Of a stretch of 64,000 bases of DNA, positions 59,786-64,000 are shown piece by piece (within the stretch, counting starts at the first letter, position 1; each line of letters starts with the position of its first letter). Source of the stretch: Streptomyces longispororuber (GTDB lineage: Bacteria > Actinomycetota > Actinomycetes > Streptomycetales > Streptomycetaceae); contig NZ_BNBT01000018.1 in the NCBI RefSeq assembly GCF_014656095.1, positions 17,585 through 81,584 of the forward strand, in the 5' to 3' direction. The notes below the pieces were generated by a model, which was not told the origin of the DNA, searched no databases, and saw nothing but the letters and a program-made list of their open reading frames with translations. The position numbers and the translations under genes were made by a program.

Positions 59786-60862
59786 ATGACTGCGAACTCG
59801 GCACGTGGCGCGGCGGCGTTCGACGCCGTCGTACTCGCCGGAGGCCGCGCGGCCCGGCTGGGCGGCGCGGACAAGCCCGGTGTCCGCGTGGGCGGCCGGG
59901 CGCTGCTGGACCGCGTCCTCGCCGCCTGCGCGGACGCCGGTACGACCGTCGTCGTCGCGGCGCCCCGGCCCACCTCGCGGCCGGTGGTGTGGGCGCGCGA
60001 GCACCCCGCGGGCGGCGGACCGCTGGCCGCGCTCGACGCGGGCCTGCGCCGCACCGGCGCCGACCTGGTGGTGGTGCTCTCCGCCGACCTGCCGTTCCTG
60101 CGCGAGGAGACGGTACGCCGCCTCGTCGGCGCGGTGGGTACGGCCGACGGCGCGCTGCTCACGGACCCCGAGGGCCGCGACCAGCCGCTGGTGGCGGCGT
60201 ACCGGCGGGCGGCGCTGCGCCGGGAACTCGACCGCCTCGCCGCGGGCGGCGAGGGCCCCGCCGGGGGTGGGTCCGAGTCCGCCGCGGAGGACCGCGGGCT
60301 AGCCGGGCTGCCGCTGCGGCTGCTCACCGGAGCCCTGGAGCTGGTCCGTGTGCCGGAGGCGCTGGCCGCGTTCGACTGCGACACCTGGGACGACATCGCC
60401 GCCGCCCGCGCGCGGATCAGGGAGCATGGGCACGTGTTGGATGAATGGATTTCCGCAGTCAAGGACGAACTGGGCATCGACCTCGACGTCGACACCGGCA
60501 CCCTGCTCGACCTGGCGCGTGACGCCGCGCACGGAGTGGCCCGCCCCGCCGCGCCGTTGACGACCTTCCTGGTCGGGTACGCGGCGGGGCGGGTCGGTAC
60601 GGCGGGCGGCGGGCCGCAGGCCGTGGCGGAGGCGGCACGCAAGGCGGCCGCCCTGGCGGCCCGCTGGGAACAGGAGACGGCCGCGGGCGGGGCGCCCTCG
60701 ACAGCGGCGGCCCCCGGCAGTGAGGCGCCCTCCGGCGGCGCGCCCTCAGCGGCAGCACCCTCCGGCGAGGCTCCCTCGGCCAAGGGCGGGGGCGCGCGGC
60801 CCGCCCCCGGCTCGGCGGCGGCGCCCGAGGACTCCTCCCCCTCGGCCCCGGGAACCCCGTGA
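59786..60862 (+). CDS. mobA: MobA-like nucleotidyltransferase fused to DUF6457 domain
   Basis: 358 residues. Residues 10-200 are a MobA fold: AVVLAGGRAARLGGADKPGVRVGGRALLDRV (nucleotide loop), DLPFLREETV and DPEGRDQPLVAAYRR. MobA attaches GMP to molybdopterin. The C-terminal part (VLDEWISAVKDELGIDLDVDTGTLLDLARDAAHGVARPAAPLTTFLVGYAAGR) is a DUF6457-type domain often joined to MobA in Streptomyces, followed by a Ser/Pro/Ala tail. CATACT and GGGGG precede the ATG, suggesting either a leaderless start or a short leader. The stop overlaps moeA as GTGA. Confidence 0.88.
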   Translation: MTANSARGAAAFDAVVLAGGRAARLGGADKPGVRVGGRALLDRVLAACADAGTTVVVAAPRPTSRPVVWAREHPAGGGPLAALDAGLRRTGADLVVVLSADLPFLREETVRRLVGAVGTADGALLTDPEGRDQPLVAAYRRAALRRELDRLAAGGEGPAGGGSESAAEDRGLAGLPLRLLTGALELVRVPEALAAFDCDTWDDIAAARARIREHGHVLDEWISAVKDELGIDLDVDTGTLLDLARDAAHGVARPAAPLTTFLVGYAAGRVGTAGGGPQAVAEAARKAAALAARWEQETAAGGAPSTAAAPGSEAPSGGAPSAAAPSGEAPSAKGGGARPAPGSAAAPEDSSPSAPGTP

Positions 60863-62832
60863 ACGGGCCCCACTCGGCCGACGCCGAACTCGAAGAGGCC
60901 CTGGCCCTGGCGAACGACGGCCGTTCCGGGAGCGGGGGCGCGGCACGCCGGGGCGGCAGCCGTGGGCCCACGGCTGCGGCACGCGGTCAGGATCCGGACG
61001 ACGAGCAGCTCCCCCTGGGCTCGGGAGGGGAACAGCCCCCTCCGAACCCGCAGAGCACTCACGACCCCCGAGGCACTCACGACCCCCGAGGCACTTACGA
61101 CCCCCAAAGCGCTCACGCCCCCCGGAGCTCTCACGCCCGCCGAAGCGCTCAGAACCTTGGAAGCATCCAGGTCCCCCAGGTCCCTCAGGGCGGCCGGGGC
61201 GTGCCGGAGCCCCAGCCTGCCCCCGCGCCAGACATCGGCACGGCCTCCGCTCCACCGCCCCGTGGCCGTACCGCGCCGTCGGACAGCGGTGCTGGTGCGG
61301 AGAGGAGGGGTACGAACCCGCCGGACGGCGGCCCCACCCCCTCGGACAGGCCCGCCCCCTCAGCCCCAGGAGCCCCCTCGGCCCCAGGCACCCCCTCCGC
61401 CCCAAACCCTGCCACCGGAACCCCCGTGGCCCGTCACGCCACCCCCTGGCCCGAAGCCCGTGCCGCCGCTCACGCGGCAGGGGTCTCCAGGGCAGCCCGG
61501 GCGCCGTCCGGGCACCGCCCCGACCAGGCCCCGGCGACCGCTCCGGCCGCCGTGGCCCCCGCCCTCGCGCCCTTGCCCGCCGCCCTCGGCCGTGTCCTCG
61601 CCGCGCCCCTGACGGCCCTCACCGACCTGCCCTCGTTCGACACCTCGGCGATGGACGGCTGGGCCGTGGCCGGGCCCGGTCCCTGGAGGGCGCTGCCCGA
61701 CGGGGTCCTGGCCGGGCAGGAGCGGCCCGAGCCGCTCGGTGACGGCCAAGCGGTCCGGATCGCGACCGGCGCCCGCATCCCACGGGACACCACCGCCGTC
61801 ATCCGCAGCGAGCACGCGCACGTGGACGACAAGGGACACCTGTACGCCCAGCACGACGTCGTGCCCGGCCAGGACATCCGGCCGCGTGCCCAGGAGTGCC
61901 GCACCGGCGACCGGCTCCTGCCGCGCGGCACCCTGGTGACCCCCGCCGTGCTCGGTCTCGCCGCCGCAGCCGGGTACGACACGCTGCCCGTGGCGCCGCG
62001 CCCCACCGTGGAAGTGCTGGTCCTGGGCGACGAGTTGCTCACCTCCGGGCTACCGCAGGAGGGCCGCATCCGGGACGCGCTCGGCCCGATGCTGCCGCCC
62101 TGGCTGGGCGCGCTGGGCGCGGACGTGACCGCCGTGCGGCGCCTCGGCGACGACGCGGACACCCTGTACGCGGCGCTGGCCCGGTCCACGGCCGACGTGA
62201 TCGTGACGACGGGAGGCACCGCGTCCGGGCCCGTCGACCACGTCCACCCCGCGCTGCGCCACCTCGGCGCGGACCTGCTCGTCGACGGGGTCGCGGTGCG
62301 CCCCGGCCACCCGATGCTGCTCGCGCGCCTGCCCGCGACGGCCACCGCACCCCCCGGCCAGGCAGCCCCCGGCCAGGCACCCCCCGGCCCGCAGGCCCCC
62401 CCAGACCCACAGGCGTCCCTCGCTCCCCAGGCATCCCCCCGTTACCTGGTGGGCCTCCCCGGCAACCCCCTGGCCGCCGTCTCCGGGTTGCTCACCCTGG
62501 CCGCGCCCCTGCTGCGCGGGCTCGCCGGGCGCCCCGCCGCCGCGCCGTACGCGGTGCCCCTGCGGGACGACGTACACGGGCATCCGCGGGACACGCGCCT
62601 GGTGCCGGTCTCCGTGCGGGGCCCGTACGCGGTGCCGCTGCGCTACAACGGGCCCGCGATGCTGCGGGGCATCGCCGTCGCCGACGGGCTCGCGGTGGTG
62701 CGGCCGGGCGGGGCGGGCCGTCACCAGGAGGTGGAGATCCTCGATCTGCCCTGGGGTGAAGCGCGTGGCCAGTACGGTGAGTTGAGCTCCGGCGGCCCGA
62801 ACGGTCCCTTCAACGAGGTGTGTTTCACGTGA
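60859..62832 (+). CDS. moeA: MoeA molybdopterin molybdenumtransferase with long N-terminal extension
   Basis: 657 residues, far above the roughly 400 of MoeA. Residues 1-235 are low complexity with repeats such as STHDPRGTHDPRGTYDPQSAHAP and many Pro/Ala. The MoeA core begins near PLPAALGRVLAAPLTALTDLPSFDTSAMDGWAVAG and includes ATGARIPRDTTAVIRSEHA, VLVLGDELLTSG, VIVTTGGTASGPVDHVHPAL and VGLPGNPLAAVSGLLTLAAPLL. A second insert (about 490-530, Pro/Gln-rich) interrupts the domain before the VGLPGNP loop. It inserts molybdate into adenylylated molybdopterin. The tail contains the parS sequence overlap. Confidence 0.9.
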   Translation: MNGPHSADAELEEALALANDGRSGSGGAARRGGSRGPTAAARGQDPDDEQLPLGSGGEQPPPNPQSTHDPRGTHDPRGTYDPQSAHAPRSSHARRSAQNLGSIQVPQVPQGGRGVPEPQPAPAPDIGTASAPPPRGRTAPSDSGAGAERRGTNPPDGGPTPSDRPAPSAPGAPSAPGTPSAPNPATGTPVARHATPWPEARAAAHAAGVSRAARAPSGHRPDQAPATAPAAVAPALAPLPAALGRVLAAPLTALTDLPSFDTSAMDGWAVAGPGPWRALPDGVLAGQERPEPLGDGQAVRIATGARIPRDTTAVIRSEHAHVDDKGHLYAQHDVVPGQDIRPRAQECRTGDRLLPRGTLVTPAVLGLAAAAGYDTLPVAPRPTVEVLVLGDELLTSGLPQEGRIRDALGPMLPPWLGALGADVTAVRRLGDDADTLYAALARSTADVIVTTGGTASGPVDHVHPALRHLGADLLVDGVAVRPGHPMLLARLPATATAPPGQAAPGQAPPGPQAPPDPQASLAPQASPRYLVGLPGNPLAAVSGLLTLAAPLLRGLAGRPAAAPYAVPLRDDVHGHPRDTRLVPVSVRGPYAVPLRYNGPAMLRGIAVADGLAVVRPGGAGRHQEVEILDLPWGEARGQYGELSSGGPNGPFNEVCFT

Positions 62833-62835
62833 AAC
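62822..62835. other. perfect parS (ParB-binding) site at moeA/channel junction
   Basis: GTTTCACGTGAAAC, the full 14-bp palindrome bound by ParB in Streptomyces, with a flanking T on both sides. It includes the stop of moeA (62830-62832), the start codon of the channel gene (62829-62831) and the bases just after its Shine-Dalgarno GAGG (62815-62818). Chromosome partition sites like this cluster around oriC. Confidence 0.9.
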
Positions 62836-63935
62836 TGCCCGGCCATGACGCGATCGCGCGCCAAGCCGACGAACATTTGGTGACGCGTCGGGTCAAACTT
62901 CCCCGGCGTGTCGTCGAACGCCCCCTGCGCCAGGTCGGCAAGCGGCTGCTGATGGCGCTGTTCGTCCTCCTGGTCACGATCGCCATCGTGTGGCTCGACC
63001 GCGAGGGGTACCACGACAACGCGAACGGGGAGGTCGACCTCCTCGACGCCTCGTACTACGCCACCGTGACGCTCTCCACGACCGGGTACGGCGACATCGT
63101 CCCGCACAGCGACAGCGCGCGCCTGGTCAACATCCTGCTGATCACGCCGCTGCGCGTGCTCTTCCTGATCATCCTGGTCGGCACCACGCTCGAGGTGCTG
63201 ACCGAACGCACCCGTGAGGAATGGCGGCTTTCCCGCTGGAGGTCCAACTTGCGTGACCACACCGTCGTCGTCGGCTTCGGCACCAAGGGCCGGTCCGCGA
63301 TCCAGACCGTGCGGGCGACCGGACTGAAGCCCGAGCAGGTCGTGGTCGTCGACCCCAGCTCCAAGGTGGTCGACGCGGCCACGGCGGAGGGGTACGCCGG
63401 GGTCGTCGGCGACGCGACGCGCAGCGATGTGCTGCTGCGGGCCGAGGTGCAGAAGGCCCGTCAGATCATCGTGGCCACCCAGCGCGACGACACGGCGGTC
63501 CTGGTCACGCTCACCGCCCGCCAGCTCAACCGGCACGCGAAGATCGTGGCCGCGGTGCGCGAGGAGGAGAACGCGCCGCTGCTGAAGCAGTCGGGCGCCG
63601 ACGCGGTGATCACCAGCGCCAGCGCGGCGGGGCGGCTGCTCGGCCTGTCGGTGCTGAGCCCCAGCGCGGGCGTGGTCATGGAGGACCTGATCCAGCAGGG
63701 CAGCGGCCTCGACCTCGTCGAGCGGCCGGTGATAAAGGCCGAGGCGGGCAAGAGCGTGCGGGACATGAAGGACCTGGTCGTCAGCGTCGTACGGGGCCAT
63801 CGGCTGCTCGCGTACGACGACCCGGCGATCGGGGCGCTCCAGCTCACGGACCGGCTGATCACGATCGTCCGGGCCTCCCCGACGCCGGAGCCGCCGGCCA
63901 TGGACCAGCGGCGGCCGGCGCGGCCGCTGGACTGA
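62829..63935 (+). CDS. potassium channel protein with RCK/TrkA-N domain
   Basis: 368 residues. Two membrane helices (about 40-56 and 100-121) flank a pore loop with TTGYGD (84-89), the K+ selectivity filter, followed by a cytosolic TrkA-N Rossmann domain (HTVVVGFGTKGRSAIQ, VVVDPSSKVVDAA, GDATRSDVLLRAEV) and a TrkA-C-like end. Like Kch/MthK channels it should gate with NAD(H) or ions bound by RCK. The GTG 62829 with SD GAGG gives a GTGA overlap with moeA; GTG 62820 is possible. Start and parS overlap. Confidence 0.93.
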   Translation: MKLPGHDAIARQADEHLVTRRVKLPRRVVERPLRQVGKRLLMALFVLLVTIAIVWLDREGYHDNANGEVDLLDASYYATVTLSTTGYGDIVPHSDSARLVNILLITPLRVLFLIILVGTTLEVLTERTREEWRLSRWRSNLRDHTVVVGFGTKGRSAIQTVRATGLKPEQVVVVDPSSKVVDAATAEGYAGVVGDATRSDVLLRAEVQKARQIIVATQRDDTAVLVTLTARQLNRHAKIVAAVREEENAPLLKQSGADAVITSASAAGRLLGLSVLSPSAGVVMEDLIQQGSGLDLVERPVIKAEAGKSVRDMKDLVVSVVRGHRLLAYDDPAIGALQLTDRLITIVRASPTPEPPAMDQRRPARPLD

Positions 63936-63937
63936 GG

Positions 63938-63959
63938 CCCGTGGCCGCGCGGCCACGGG
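63938..63959 (+). terminator. hairpin after potassium channel gene
   Basis: CCCGTGGCC (63938-63946) and GGCCACGGG (63951-63959) form a perfect 9-bp stem with a GCGC loop, 3 bp after the stop. The final 41 bases of the window hold nothing recognised. Confidence 0.8.
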
Positions 63960-64000
63960 AGTCCGCGGCGCGGGGACCGGCGGCCGCGGCGGTGCCGGGG

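Overview
The window is high-GC actinobacterial DNA, and almost everything points to Streptomyces. It has chaplins, a MelC1/MelC2 tyrosinase operon, CrgA, class E sortases, a PASTA-domain PknB, frequent GTG starts and many GTGA/ATGA translational overlaps. A perfect ParB-type parS site (62822-62835) and a DnaA-box cluster (23673-23883) suggest that it lies in the origin-proximal core of the chromosome, not in an arm.

Layout. (1) 1-16.8 kb is a cell-surface block: the C-terminal part of a long, sortase-anchored chaplin; an ATP-grasp ligase; a GH26-type glycosidase; and an eight-gene exopolysaccharide operon read leftward (glycosyltransferase, polyprenyl-phosphate sugar transferase, Wzy-like polymerase, MurJ/Wzx-like flippase, polysaccharide deacetylase, second glycosyltransferase, Wzz-like copolymerase, FemAB/BioF2-like transferase). 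Two small exported proteins follow. (2) 16.9-21.6 kb holds a VKOR-melC1-melC2 operon, a short chaplin, an M23 peptidase and a DUF5324 protein. (3) 22-37 kb is the conserved growth and division block: cyclophilin, rhomboid, crgA, a DUF881 protein, three class E sortases, a 52-residue membrane protein, trpG/pabA, and the operon fhaA-fhaB-PP2C-rodA-pbpA followed by pknB. (4) 37-42.4 kb has a 1.75-kb gene-free stretch with tandem repeats, tRNA-Leu(CAG), a DUF2252 protein, a J-domain-like protein and a rhodanese. (5) 42.6-59.6 kb is catabolic: an acyl-CoA dehydrogenase, paaABCDE, paaN, a 3-hydroxyacyl-CoA dehydrogenase, a TetR regulator and a branched-chain 2-oxoacid dehydrogenase operon with a divergent Lrp/AsnC regulator. 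A DUF5819/HTTM pair and a TrmH-type methyltransferase are inserted between these. (6) 59.8-64 kb has a MobA-like protein, MoeA and a potassium-channel protein.

How the parts work together. The long chaplin at the left edge carries an LAETG anchor signal, the motif recognised by class E sortases, and three such sortases lie 25 kb away. The fha/PP2C/PknB/RodA/Pbp operon couples Ser/Thr phosphorylation to peptidoglycan synthesis, and CrgA acts on the same machinery. The phenylacetate genes and the branched-chain dehydrogenase operon share a near-identical operator (ACCGAACRATCGGT) at three promoters. The TetR gene encoded beside paaN and paaH is the obvious candidate to bind it. The acyl-CoA dehydrogenase instead has a KstR-type palindrome.

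No CRISPR array, insertion sequence or phage module was recognised. The most unusual features are the shared Paa/Bkd operator, the DnaA-box cluster, the embedded parS, the repeat-bearing gene desert, the chaplin-exopolysaccharide neighbourhood, and repeated low-complexity insertions in otherwise conserved enzymes.
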